DNA of 13,335 nt from Paracoccaceae bacterium (lineage in GTDB: Bacteria; Pseudomonadota; Alphaproteobacteria; Rhodobacterales; Rhodobacteraceae), in the NCBI GenBank assembly GCA_026984895.1, contig JALSRF010000233.1, positions 1 through 13,335 of the forward strand. Direction: 5' to 3'. This document shows positions 5,632-12,074 of this stretch, one piece after another. Numbering within the stretch: position 1 is the first letter of the stretch; each line of letters begins with the position of its first letter. The position numbers and the translations under genes were made by a program. Under the pieces are notes generated by a model that had not been told where the DNA came from, did no database searches, and saw nothing but the letters and a program-made list of their open reading frames with translations.

Positions 5632-6785
5632 TGTGGCGCCATGTCGCCTCGAATGCATTGACGCTGTTCATCGTCGCCCTCGTGGTGATCGTCGGGCTGG
5701 TCGCCTGGGGGCGCACCGCCTATCATGCGGCGGGGCCGCTGGAGCAGGCCATGTGCCTGCGTATCCAGAGCGGCGCGACCTTGCGGCGGGTGTCCGATGA
5801 GCTTGCCCGGCGGGGGGCGGTTTCGAACCCGTCGGTGCTGCGTATCGGCGCCGATTATTCGGGCCTGGCCGACAAGGTGAAGGCGGGCAGCTTTCTGGTG
5901 CCGGCTCATGCCTCGATGGCGCAAATCGTGGACATCGTGACCCGGGGCGGGGCCAGCACCTGCGGCACGGAGGTGGTGCTGCGCATCGGCGTCAGTCAGG
6001 TGCGCATGCGGGTTCGCGAACTGGATCCGGCAACCCGGAAATTCGTGAACGTGGCCGAGTTCGACCCGCAAAAGGATGCGCCTGCGCCGCGCTACGAAAA
6101 GGCCGTCGGCGCGCCGGATACGCGCTATCGCGTGGCCATCGCCGAAGGGACCACCGTCTGGCAGGTGGTGGAGGCGCTGAAAGCGGCCGGGTTCCTGAGC
6201 GGCGATGTCGCCAGGCTGCCGCCGGAGGGCATGCTGGCACCGGACAGTTACGAGGTGACGGCGGGGTCCTCGCGCGCGGCGCTGCTGGACAGGATGCAGC
6301 AGGCGCAAAAGGCGCGCCTGCGCAAGGCCTGGGCGCATCGGGCCGAGGGCCTTCCTTTCGAGACCCCCCGCGAAGCGCTGGTGCTGGCGTCGCTCGTGGA
6401 AAAGGAGACCGGCGTTGCCGAGGAACGGCGGCAGGTGGCCTCGGTCTTCGTGAACCGCCTGAAGCGCGGCATCCGGCTGCAGACGGACCCGGCGGTGATC
6501 TACGGGCTGACCGATGGGCGGGGCCAGCTGGGGCGCGGGTTGCGCCAGAGCGAATTGCGCAAGAAGACCCCCTACAACACCTATGTGATCGACGGGCTGC
6601 CGCCGACCCCGATTGCAAACCCCGGCGAAGCCTCCATCGAGGCGGCGGTCAATCCGGCGCAGACCGATTACCTGTTCTTCGTGGCAGACGGGACCGGCGG
6701 GCACGCCTTTGCCGCCACGCTGGCCGAGCACAATCGCAACGTGGCCGCCTGGCGCGAGATCGAGGCTAGCCGGGGCGGGAACTGA
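5631..6785 (+). CDS. mltG: Endolytic murein transglycosylase (MltG)
   Basis: MltG is an inner-membrane lytic transglycosylase that cuts nascent peptidoglycan glycan strands in the periplasm and is thought to set their length. The protein has 384 residues. It has one N-terminal membrane helix (about residues 7-27), a LysM-like middle, and the YceG catalytic domain with ASLVEKETGVAEERRQVA (about 253-270). That motif holds the conserved catalytic Glu. RLQTDPAVIYGL, YNTYVIDGLPPTPIANPG and FVADGTGGHAF follow, all diagnostic. It is longer than the ~340 residues of the E. coli protein, with extra sequence between about 108 and 165. I chose ATG 5631, which shares one base with the fabF stop; GTG 5628 would give one more residue and a four-base overlap. 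The fabF-mltG pairing is common in Rhodobacterales. No clear terminator follows. Confidence 0.93.
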   Translation: MWRHVASNALTLFIVALVVIVGLVAWGRTAYHAAGPLEQAMCLRIQSGATLRRVSDELARRGAVSNPSVLRIGADYSGLADKVKAGSFLVPAHASMAQIVDIVTRGGASTCGTEVVLRIGVSQVRMRVRELDPATRKFVNVAEFDPQKDAPAPRYEKAVGAPDTRYRVAIAEGTTVWQVVEALKAAGFLSGDVARLPPEGMLAPDSYEVTAGSSRAALLDRMQQAQKARLRKAWAHRAEGLPFETPREALVLASLVEKETGVAEERRQVASVFVNRLKRGIRLQTDPAVIYGLTDGRGQLGRGLRQSELRKKTPYNTYVIDGLPPTPIANPGEASIEAAVNPAQTDYLFFVADGTGGHAFAATLAEHNRNVAAWREIEASRGGN

Positions 6786-6908
6786 GACGACGCTCCCGCA
6801 GGCGCGGACGCAGGCGCAAGCCGGGGCGTGCGCGCACGGGCGGGGGCCTGGCGCAGGGGACGGCGAGGGGGGAACGCGGGAGAGGGCGCGGGGGCGCGTT
6901 GGAAAAAA

Positions 6909-6925
6909 CTAACCTTTTCTTAACC
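6909..6925 (+). promoter_or_regulatory. CtrA-like binding site
   Basis: CTAACCTTTTCTTAACC fits the CtrA consensus TTAA-N7-TTAAC with one mismatch in the first half site. The heptamer TAACCTT is repeated at 6910-6916 and 6921-6927, 11 bases apart, so both half sites lie on one face of the helix. It ends 28 bases before the -35 box of the predicted GTA promoter, a plausible activator position. CtrA is known to be needed for GTA production in Rhodobacterales, in R. capsulatus mainly through the activator GafA, so direct binding here would be an extra link. Confidence 0.5.
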
Positions 6926-6953
6926 TTGGCGTACGCTGGCGGGGAGATCGGGC

Positions 6954-6982
6954 TTGACTCGGCGCGCGCTCGGGTATATACA
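6954..6982 (+). promoter_or_regulatory. Predicted strong promoter of the GTA operon
   Basis: TTGACT (6954-6959) and TATACA (6977-6982) are 17 bases apart, the closest match to the sigma70 consensus in the window. An overlapping TATATA at 6975-6980 gives a 15-base spacer. Transcription would begin near 6989, about 19 bases before the leader terminator and about 100 before g1. Confidence 0.65.
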
Positions 6983-7007
6983 TTCGGGCAAGCTAGAAGA
7001 AGTGGGC

Positions 7008-7041
7008 AAGCGGCTCCGGGGTGACCCGGCGGCCGCTTTTT
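7008..7041 (+). terminator. Intrinsic terminator in the GTA leader
   Basis: AAGCGGC (7008-7014) pairs with GCCGCTT (7032-7038), and inside it CCGGG (7016-7020) pairs with CCCGG (7025-7029) around a GTGA loop. A run of five T ends at 7041. Twelve base pairs with a small internal loop and a U-tract make a strong terminator. It sits between the predicted promoter and the first GTA gene, so it either attenuates the operon or ends a ~50-base small RNA. Confidence 0.7.
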
Positions 7042-7086
7042 CGTTTCGCTCGTGCGGAGTCCATGCATGAGAGGCGGCGCATACGA

Positions 7087-7425
7087 ATGGTATTGAAGAA
7101 ACCCGCGATCGACGGGGAGATGTGCGACATGCTCGCACTGGCTCGGCGGCAGGTCGAGGAAACACTTGCGGCATTGGCGAAAACGCAGCGCGAACTGGAC
7201 AGCTGCACCGGCGCGGCGGCGGCGGATATTCGAAAGGACGCCCGGCAGTTGACGGCGGCCATTCTGATGCTGGGAAACGAGAAGAAGAAGATCGATGACA
7301 CCATCAAGGAATTCCAAGGCATCGAAGCCGGCTATGCACTTGATCTCGACGCCGCGCGGGCGGAAATCCGACATCGACTGGATTGCCTGCGCCGGGCCGC
7401 GGATCCGGGAGCGGTTTCTGAATGA
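7087..7425 (+). CDS. GTA small terminase-like protein (g1)
   Basis: A 112-residue, strongly helical, charged protein directly before the large terminase gene, in the position of R. capsulatus GTA g1. That protein acts as a small terminase: it works with TerL in headful packaging but lacks the usual sequence-specific DNA-binding domain, fitting random packaging of host DNA. Here too I see no helix-turn-helix. Most of the chain (about residues 15-100) is heptad-like (LALARRQVEETLAALAKTQ, then LMLGNEKKKIDDTIKEFQG), suggesting a coiled-coil oligomer. I use ATG 7087, with GAGAGG at 7070-7075. ATG 7063 would add eight residues and GTG 7021 would start inside the leader hairpin. The 3' end overlaps the terminase gene. 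Function rests on position and character, not on a recognised motif. Confidence 0.7.
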   Translation: MVLKKPAIDGEMCDMLALARRQVEETLAALAKTQRELDSCTGAAAADIRKDARQLTAAILMLGNEKKKIDDTIKEFQGIEAGYALDLDAARAEIRHRLDCLRRAADPGAVSE

Positions 7426-8707
7426 GCTGAGCGAAGGGGCGCTGCTGGCGCTTCCCTATCTGTTCGAATTCTGGGCGATGGCCCACCAGTTGCCGCCCGA
7501 AGGCGACTGGCGCACCTGGGTGGTGATGGGCGGGCGCGGCGCCGGCAAGACGCGCGCCGGGGCCGAGTGGGTGCGCGCGCAGATCGAGGGCGCCCGGCCA
7601 AAGGACCCCGGGCGCGCCCGGCGGGTGGCGCTGGTGGGCGAGACCATCGAACAGGTGCGCGAGGTGATGGTGTTCGGCGAAAGCGGCATCCTGGCATGCA
7701 GCCCGCCGGACCGGCGCCCGGTGTGGCGGGCGACGCGCAAGCTGCTGGAGTGGCCGAACGGCGCGACGGCGCAGGTGTTTTCGGCGCATGAGCCGGAAAG
7801 CCTGCGCGGGCCGCAGTTCGATGCCGCCTGGGTGGACGAACTGGCCAAGTGGAAACGGGCGGAAGAATGCTGGGACATGCTGCAGTTCTGCCTGCGACTT
7901 GGGGACGATCCCCGCGCCGTCGTGACCACGACTCCGCGCAACGTCGGGGTGTTGAAAACCATCCTGGCCAATCCCTCGACCGCGGTGACCCATGCGCCGA
8001 CCGAGGCCAACCGCGCGTTCCTGGCGGAATCCTTCCTGGAGGAGGTTCGGACGCGTTACGCCGGCACGCGGCTGGGGCGCCAGGAGCTGGACGGGGTGTT
8101 GCTGGAGGATGCGGAAGGGGCGCTGTGGACCTCGGCCGGGCTGGAAGCGGCGCGCATCGAAGAGGCGCCGGCCCTTGACCGGGTGGTGGTGGCGGTGGAC
8201 CCGCCGGTGAGCGGGCATGCCGCATCGGACGAATGCGGCATCGTGGCGGTCGGCGCGGTGACGCAGGGGCCGCCGCAGGACTGGCGCGCGGTGGTGCTGG
8301 AGGATGCGAGCGTATCCGGGGCGTCGCCGCAGGGCTGGGCCGAAGCCGCGCTGGCGGCGATGAAGCGGCACGGGGCGGACCGGCTGGTGGCCGAGGTGAA
8401 CCAGGGCGGTGACCTGGTGGAGAGCGTCATTCGGCAGATCGACCCGATGGTGCCCTATCGCGCGGTGCGGGCGAGCCGCGGGAAAGGCGCCCGCGCCGAG
8501 CCGGTTGCGGCGCTTTACGAGCAGGGACGGGTCAAGCATTTGCGCGGGCTGGTGGCGCTGGAGGACCAGATGTGCCGGATGACGGCGCGCGGCTACGAGG
8601 CCAAGGGGTCGCCCGACCGGGTGGATGCACTGGTCTGGGCGCTGCACGAGGTGATGATCGCGCCGGCTGCGAAATGGGTTCGCCCGCGGGTTCGCACGTT
8701 GGGGTGA
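7334..8707 (+). CDS. GTA/phage large terminase, ATPase-nuclease (g2)
   Basis: TerL pumps DNA into the prohead by ATP hydrolysis and cuts it when the head is full. The 457-residue chain has Walker A GGRGAGKT at 66-73, Walker B with Asp168-Glu169 in AAWVDELAKW, and a TTTPRN motif near 198-203. The C-terminal RNase H-like nuclease has likely metal ligands Asp289 (VAVDPPVSG), Glu354 (LVAEVNQGGD) and Asp431 (SPDRVDALVWA). LALPYLFEFW and HQLPPEGDWRTW near the N-terminus are characteristic of the GTA-type family. The start is uncertain: ATG 7334 overlaps g1 by 92 bases, ATG 7295 is further upstream, and no ATG, GTG or TTG occurs between 7343 and the conserved region. A terminator with arms identical to the leader terminator follows the stop. 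Confidence 0.92.
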   Translation: MHLISTPRGRKSDIDWIACAGPRIRERFLNELSEGALLALPYLFEFWAMAHQLPPEGDWRTWVVMGGRGAGKTRAGAEWVRAQIEGARPKDPGRARRVALVGETIEQVREVMVFGESGILACSPPDRRPVWRATRKLLEWPNGATAQVFSAHEPESLRGPQFDAAWVDELAKWKRAEECWDMLQFCLRLGDDPRAVVTTTPRNVGVLKTILANPSTAVTHAPTEANRAFLAESFLEEVRTRYAGTRLGRQELDGVLLEDAEGALWTSAGLEAARIEEAPALDRVVVAVDPPVSGHAASDECGIVAVGAVTQGPPQDWRAVVLEDASVSGASPQGWAEAALAAMKRHGADRLVAEVNQGGDLVESVIRQIDPMVPYRAVRASRGKGARAEPVAALYEQGRVKHLRGLVALEDQMCRMTARGYEAKGSPDRVDALVWALHEVMIAPAAKWVRPRVRTLG

Positions 8708-8718
8708 GGCGCCTTGGC

Positions 8719-8740
8719 AAGCGGCTTTGAAGCCGCTTTT
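8719..8740 (+). terminator. Intrinsic terminator after the large terminase
   Basis: AAGCGGCTT (8719-8727) and AAGCCGCTT (8730-8738) are perfect inverted repeats; allowing for a minimal loop the stem is seven to eight pairs. TT then GCC follows, so the U-run is four counting the stem end. It starts 12 bases after the terL stop. Both arms share sequence with the leader terminator at 7008-7041. The portal gene beyond needs readthrough or a promoter I cannot see. Confidence 0.6.
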
Positions 8741-8741
8741 G

Positions 8742-8774
8742 CCTCCGGCGGGGATATTTTGGGACAGAAGAAGA
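8742..8774 (+). repeat. Possible dispersed Rhodobacterales intergenic repeat
   Basis: The stretch CCTCCGGCGGGGATATTTT followed by GGGACAGAAGAAGA resembles a short sequence I recall at the ends of many genes in Rhodobacterales genomes. It begins right after the terL terminator. It occurs once in this window, so its repeat nature rests on memory and not on the sequence. Confidence 0.35.
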
Positions 8775-8824
8775 TGGCGACGTCGGGGAGCGGTTTCCGG
8801 CGCTGAAAAGGAGTGTCTTTGCAG

Positions 8825-10006
8825 ATGAAACTGGATTTTTTCAGGCGGCGGGCGGTGGACGTCCCCGAACGCAAGGCTTCGGCCACGGGGCGGGTGGCGG
8901 CTTGGGGCAGTGCCGGGCGCGTGGCCTGGAGCGCGCGCGATACGGTGACGCTGACCAGGGTCGGGTTCATGGGCAACCCGGTGGGGTTTCGCTGCGTGAA
9001 GCTGATTGCCGAGGCGGCCGCCGCCTTGCCGCTGGTGTTGCAGGACGCCGAGCGGCGCTACGACGTGCATCCGGTGCTGGAACTGATCGCCCGGCCCAAC
9101 CCGTTGCAGGGGCGCGCCGAGCTGTTCGAGGCGCTTTACGGGCAGATGCTGCTGTCGGGCGACGGTTATCTGGAGGCCGTGGGGGGTGAGGCCGGGGTGC
9201 CGGCGGAACTGCATGTGTTGCGTTCGGACCGGATGAGCCTTGTGCCCGGCGCCGATGGCTGGCCGGTGGCCTACGAATACAAGGTGGGCGGGCGCAAGCA
9301 TCGCTTTGCCGTGGGTGAGGGGGTGTCGCCGATCTGCCATGTGAAGAGCTTTCACCCGCAGGACGACCATTACGGGTTTTCGCCGATGCAGGCGGCGGCG
9401 GCTTCGGTGGATGTGCACAATGCCGCGTCGCGCTGGTCGAAGGCGTTGCTGGACAATGCGGCGCGGCCTTCGGGGGCGATCGTCTACAAGGGGGCCGACG
9501 GGCAGGCCGCGATGAGCCCGGATCAGTATGACCGCCTGCTGGCCGAGATGGAGGCGCATCACCAGGGGGCGCGCAATGCCGGGCGGCCGATGTTGCTGGA
9601 GGGCGGGCTGGACTGGAAGCCGATGGGGTTTTCGCCCAGCGACATGGAGTTTCAGAAGACCAAGGAGGCGGCGGCGCGCGAGATTGCGCTGGCCTTCGGG
9701 GTGCCGCCGATGCTGCTCGGCATTCCCGGCGATGCCACTTATGCCAATTACCAGGAGGCGAACCGGGCGTTCTACCGGCTGACGGTGCTGCCTCTGGCGA
9801 GCCGGGTCACGGCGGCGGTGTCGCACTGGCTGGCGGGGTTCACCGGCGAGGCGGCCGAGCTGCGCCCCGACCTAGACCAGGTGCCGGCGCTTTCGGGCGA
9901 GCGCGAGGCGCAGTGGCGCCGCGTGGCCGATGCCTCATTTCTGAGCGATGCGGAAAAGCGGGCGCTGCTGGGCTTGCCGAAGCTGGATGAAGGAGAGGTG
10001 CAATGA
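8825..10006 (+). CDS. HK97-type portal protein (GTA g3)
   Basis: The portal forms the twelve-subunit ring at one head vertex through which TerL drives DNA and to which the neck attaches. The 393 residues match the HK97 portal family (PF04860 type). Recognisable segments are the NPVGFRCVKLIAEAAAALPL helix near 50-69, YGQMLLSGDGYLEAV (~104-118), and IYGFSP-like HYGFSPMQAAAASV (~180-193). They are followed by KEAAAREIALAFGVPPMLLG (~281-300) and the GDATYANYQEANRAFYRLTV clip/stem segment (~302-321). I chose ATG 8825, preceded by AAGGAG at 8808-8813; TTG 8819 and GTG 8813 are alternatives, but the GTG lies inside the ribosome site. The stop overlaps the protease start (ATGA), leaving no room for the g3.5 gene found here in R. 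capsulatus. Confidence 0.93.
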   Translation: MKLDFFRRRAVDVPERKASATGRVAAWGSAGRVAWSARDTVTLTRVGFMGNPVGFRCVKLIAEAAAALPLVLQDAERRYDVHPVLELIARPNPLQGRAELFEALYGQMLLSGDGYLEAVGGEAGVPAELHVLRSDRMSLVPGADGWPVAYEYKVGGRKHRFAVGEGVSPICHVKSFHPQDDHYGFSPMQAAAASVDVHNAASRWSKALLDNAARPSGAIVYKGADGQAAMSPDQYDRLLAEMEAHHQGARNAGRPMLLEGGLDWKPMGFSPSDMEFQKTKEAAAREIALAFGVPPMLLGIPGDATYANYQEANRAFYRLTVLPLASRVTAAVSHWLAGFTGEAAELRPDLDQVPALSGEREAQWRRVADASFLSDAEKRALLGLPKLDEGEVQ

Positions 10007-10560
10007 GCGATTTCGAGGGCGCGCCGGAGCGAAAGTTTGCCCGTGCGGGCGAAGCGCTGGTGGTGGCCGAGGGCCAGGTGATCGAGGGCTATGCCAGCTA
10101 TTTCGGCAAGGCCGACAAGGGCGGCGATATCGTCCAGCCCGGAGCCTATGCCGCTTCGCTTGCGGCGCTGAAGAAGGCCGGGCGGCGGGTCAAGATGCTG
10201 TGGCAGCACGACCCGGCGCAGCCGATCGGCATCTGGGACGAGGTGCGCGAGGACGAACGCGGGCTCTATGTGAAGGGGCGTCTGCTTTGCGATGTGGCGA
10301 AGGCACGAGAGGCGGCGGCGCTGATCGGCGCGGGGGCGATCGACGGGCTGTCGATCGGCTACCGCACGGTCCGTGCGCAGAAGGATGGCAAGGGTCATCG
10401 GCTCTTGTCGGAACTGGAGCTTTGGGAGGTGTCGCTGGTGACCTTTCCGATGCTTCCCGAGGCGCGGGTCGGGGCCAAGGGCGACAGCCTGGATGCCGGC
10501 GACCTGCGAGAACTGGCGGGGGTGCTGGAGAACGCGCGCCGGATGCTGGCCGCGCGCTGA
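10003..10560 (+). CDS. HK97 family prohead protease (GTA g4)
   Basis: A self-cleaving serine protease (family U35 / PF04586 type) that trims the N-terminal scaffold arm of the capsid protein during head maturation. The 185-residue protein carries its catalytic His69 in MLWQHDPAQPIG and Ser117 in AIDGLSIGYR. The downstream acidic residue is probably Glu142 in ELWEVSLVTFP. EGYASYFGKADKGGDIVQPGA near 28-48 is typical of the family N-terminus. The start overlaps the portal stop by four bases (ATGA at 10003-10006) with GGAG upstream, so the two are translationally coupled. The substrate is almost certainly the capsid protein encoded next. About 120 non-coding bases follow before the capsid gene. 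Confidence 0.93.
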   Translation: MSDFEGAPERKFARAGEALVVAEGQVIEGYASYFGKADKGGDIVQPGAYAASLAALKKAGRRVKMLWQHDPAQPIGIWDEVREDERGLYVKGRLLCDVAKAREAAALIGAGAIDGLSIGYRTVRAQKDGKGHRLLSELELWEVSLVTFPMLPEARVGAKGDSLDAGDLRELAGVLENARRMLAAR

Positions 10561-10680
10561 CGGCCCTTCGTGCAGATGCGGCAGGGGCGGTGCCCGGGCG
10601 GGGGCGGCAAGCGTCTTTCCACCGGGGCGGTCGGGTCCAGGCTGACAGCCGAAATCGAAACCAGAAGACAGGAATGTTTG

Positions 10681-11874
10681 ATGAGCAGGACAACCGAAAC
10701 GAAAGCGCGGGCGGGCGGTGCCGCCCAGCCCGGTGGGCCGGTCGCGGAAATCAAGGCCGCGATGACCGGATTTGCAAGTGAGATCATGAGTTTCAAGGAC
10801 GACATTCACCAGAAACTGAAACAGCAAGAAGAGCGACTGACCATGCTGGACAAGAAGACCGTAACCCTGAGCCGCCCGGCGTTGAGCGCTGCGCATGACG
10901 AGGCCGCGCCGCATCAGAAAGCTTTTGAGGCCTATGTGCGCAACGGCGACGACGAGGCGTTGCGGGGCCTGTCCCTGGAAGGCAAGGCCATGTCGAGCGC
11001 GGTGGCCGCCGACGGGGGCTATCTGGTCGATCCGCAGACCGCCGACACCATCAAGAGCGTGCTGAAGTCCAGCGCCTCTCTGCGGTCGGTGGCCAGCGTC
11101 GTCAATGTCGAGGCGACCTCTTACGATGTGCTGATCGACAGCACCGACATCGGCTCGGGCTGGGCCAGCGAAGTGGCGGCGACGGCCGAAACCGGCACGC
11201 CCACCATCGAGCGCATCACCATCCCGCTGCACGAGCTTTCGGCGCTGCCCAAGGTCAGCCAGCGGCTGCTGGACGACAGCGCCTTCGATATCGAGGGCTG
11301 GCTGGCCGGGCGCATTGCCGACAAGTTTGCCCGCGCTGAAGCCGCGGCCTTCATCAACGGCGACGGCGTGGACAAGCCCACCGGTTTGCTGACCCACACG
11401 CTGGTCGATGACAGCGCCTGGGCCTGGGGCAACCTGGGCTACATCCCGACCGGGGTCGATGGCGATATCGGTTCGGCCGACAAGATCGTCGATCTGGTCT
11501 ATGCGCTGGGCGCACGCTACCGCGCCAACGCCAGCTTCGTGATGAATTCCAAGACCGCAGGCCAGGTGCGCCAGCTGAAGGACGCACAGGGCCGGTTCCT
11601 GTGGGCCGACGGGCTGGCGGCGAGCGAACCGGCGCGGCTGATGGGCTACCCGGTGCTGATCGCCGAGGACATGCCCGACATGTCCACGCTGGGCGCGGCC
11701 ATTGCCTTTGGCGATTTCGAGGCCGGCTACACGGTGGCCGAGCGCCCGGACCTGCGCATCCTGCGCGATCCGTTCAGCGCCAAGCCGAACGTGCTGTTTT
11801 ACGCCACCAAGCGGGTTGGCGGCGATGTGAGCGACTTTGCCGCGATCAAGCTGCTGAAATTCTCGGTCGCCTGA
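10681..11874 (+). CDS. HK97-type major capsid protein (GTA g5)
   Basis: The shell protein of the GTA head, 397 residues, of the HK97 fold (PF05065 type). Residues 1-20 are a flexible Gly/Ala/Thr-rich tail and ~21-60 a coiled-coil scaffold (EIKAAMTGFASEIMSFKDD, KLKQQEERLTMLDKKTVTL). This arm should be removed by the g4 protease somewhere before the folded shell domain, which starts around GGYLVDPQTAD (112-122). Further landmarks are ASEVAATAETGTPTIERITI, FARAEAAAFINGDGVDKPTG (the E-loop/P-domain region) and MGYPVLIAEDMPDM. The chain ends in the typical GGDVSDFAAIKLLKFSVA. ATG 10681 has AGGA at 10670-10673; an in-frame extension to 10570 is Arg/Gly-rich and not supported. The following 200 bases are non-coding. 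Confidence 0.95.
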   Translation: MSRTTETKARAGGAAQPGGPVAEIKAAMTGFASEIMSFKDDIHQKLKQQEERLTMLDKKTVTLSRPALSAAHDEAAPHQKAFEAYVRNGDDEALRGLSLEGKAMSSAVAADGGYLVDPQTADTIKSVLKSSASLRSVASVVNVEATSYDVLIDSTDIGSGWASEVAATAETGTPTIERITIPLHELSALPKVSQRLLDDSAFDIEGWLAGRIADKFARAEAAAFINGDGVDKPTGLLTHTLVDDSAWAWGNLGYIPTGVDGDIGSADKIVDLVYALGARYRANASFVMNSKTAGQVRQLKDAQGRFLWADGLAASEPARLMGYPVLIAEDMPDMSTLGAAIAFGDFEAGYTVAERPDLRILRDPFSAKPNVLFYATKRVGGDVSDFAAIKLLKFSVA

Positions 11875-11921
11875 TCGGGGCGCGGGACAGGGGCGCGGGG
11901 GCCTGGCCCTCGTGCCCCGGC

Positions 11922-12003
11922 GGGCGCGCGCCCGGTGCCATCCGTGTCGTCTAGCTGCACCCCCTCCGTCCGAGCGACGCGGGGCGCGCACGGGCGCGCG
12001 CCC
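11922..12003. repeat. Two copies of a 12-bp GC palindrome before g6
   Basis: GGGCGCGCGCCC occurs at 11922-11933 and again at 11992-12003, each a perfect palindrome preceded by C, exactly 70 bases apart, in the 200-base gap between capsid and g6. A wider inverted pair, CCGTCCGA (11966-11973) and TCGGACGG (12044-12051), encloses the second copy. Neither has a following T-run. They may be protein sites or RNA hairpins that tune capsid against neck expression; chance in GC-rich DNA is possible. Confidence 0.45.
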
Positions 12004-12074
12004 ATTTCTTACCGGCTTCCGATCGGACCCGCGGCGGCGGCGTTCGGACGGGGCGAAGTTTTCGGAGACTGTCC

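Larger units (their letters stand above)
6786..7086 (+). other. Control region between mltG and the GTA cluster (301 bp)
   Basis: No gene is supported. In order: a G-rich tract with G-quadruplex potential (6856-6894), a CtrA-like box (6909-6925), a strong promoter (6954-6982), an intrinsic terminator inside the leader (7008-7041), and the g1 ribosome-binding region. The dense signals and absence of coding mark this as the main switch of the downstream operon. Confidence 0.65.

Noticed and set aside
3706..5658. Very long minus-strand open frame opposite the rhodanese-HigA gene and fabF
   Set aside because: It mirrors the plus-strand codon pattern of high-GC genes; the product is Arg/His/Pro/Ala-rich with no family motif, while fabF is certain on the other strand.
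5466..6731. 421-codon minus-strand open frame opposite mltG
   Set aside because: Antisense shadow of mltG, which has clear family motifs.
7304..9826. 840-codon minus-strand open frame opposite terL and portal
   Set aside because: Antisense shadow from GC-rich third positions; composition unlike a protein and fully covered by well-recognised genes.
10570..10680. N-terminal extension of the capsid gene
   Set aside because: Arg/Gly-rich and not like any capsid N-terminus; ATG 10681 has a fitting ribosome site and starts the normal scaffold arm.
9772..11991. 739-codon minus-strand open frame opposite protease and capsid
   Set aside because: Same antisense artefact; no ribosome site or motif.
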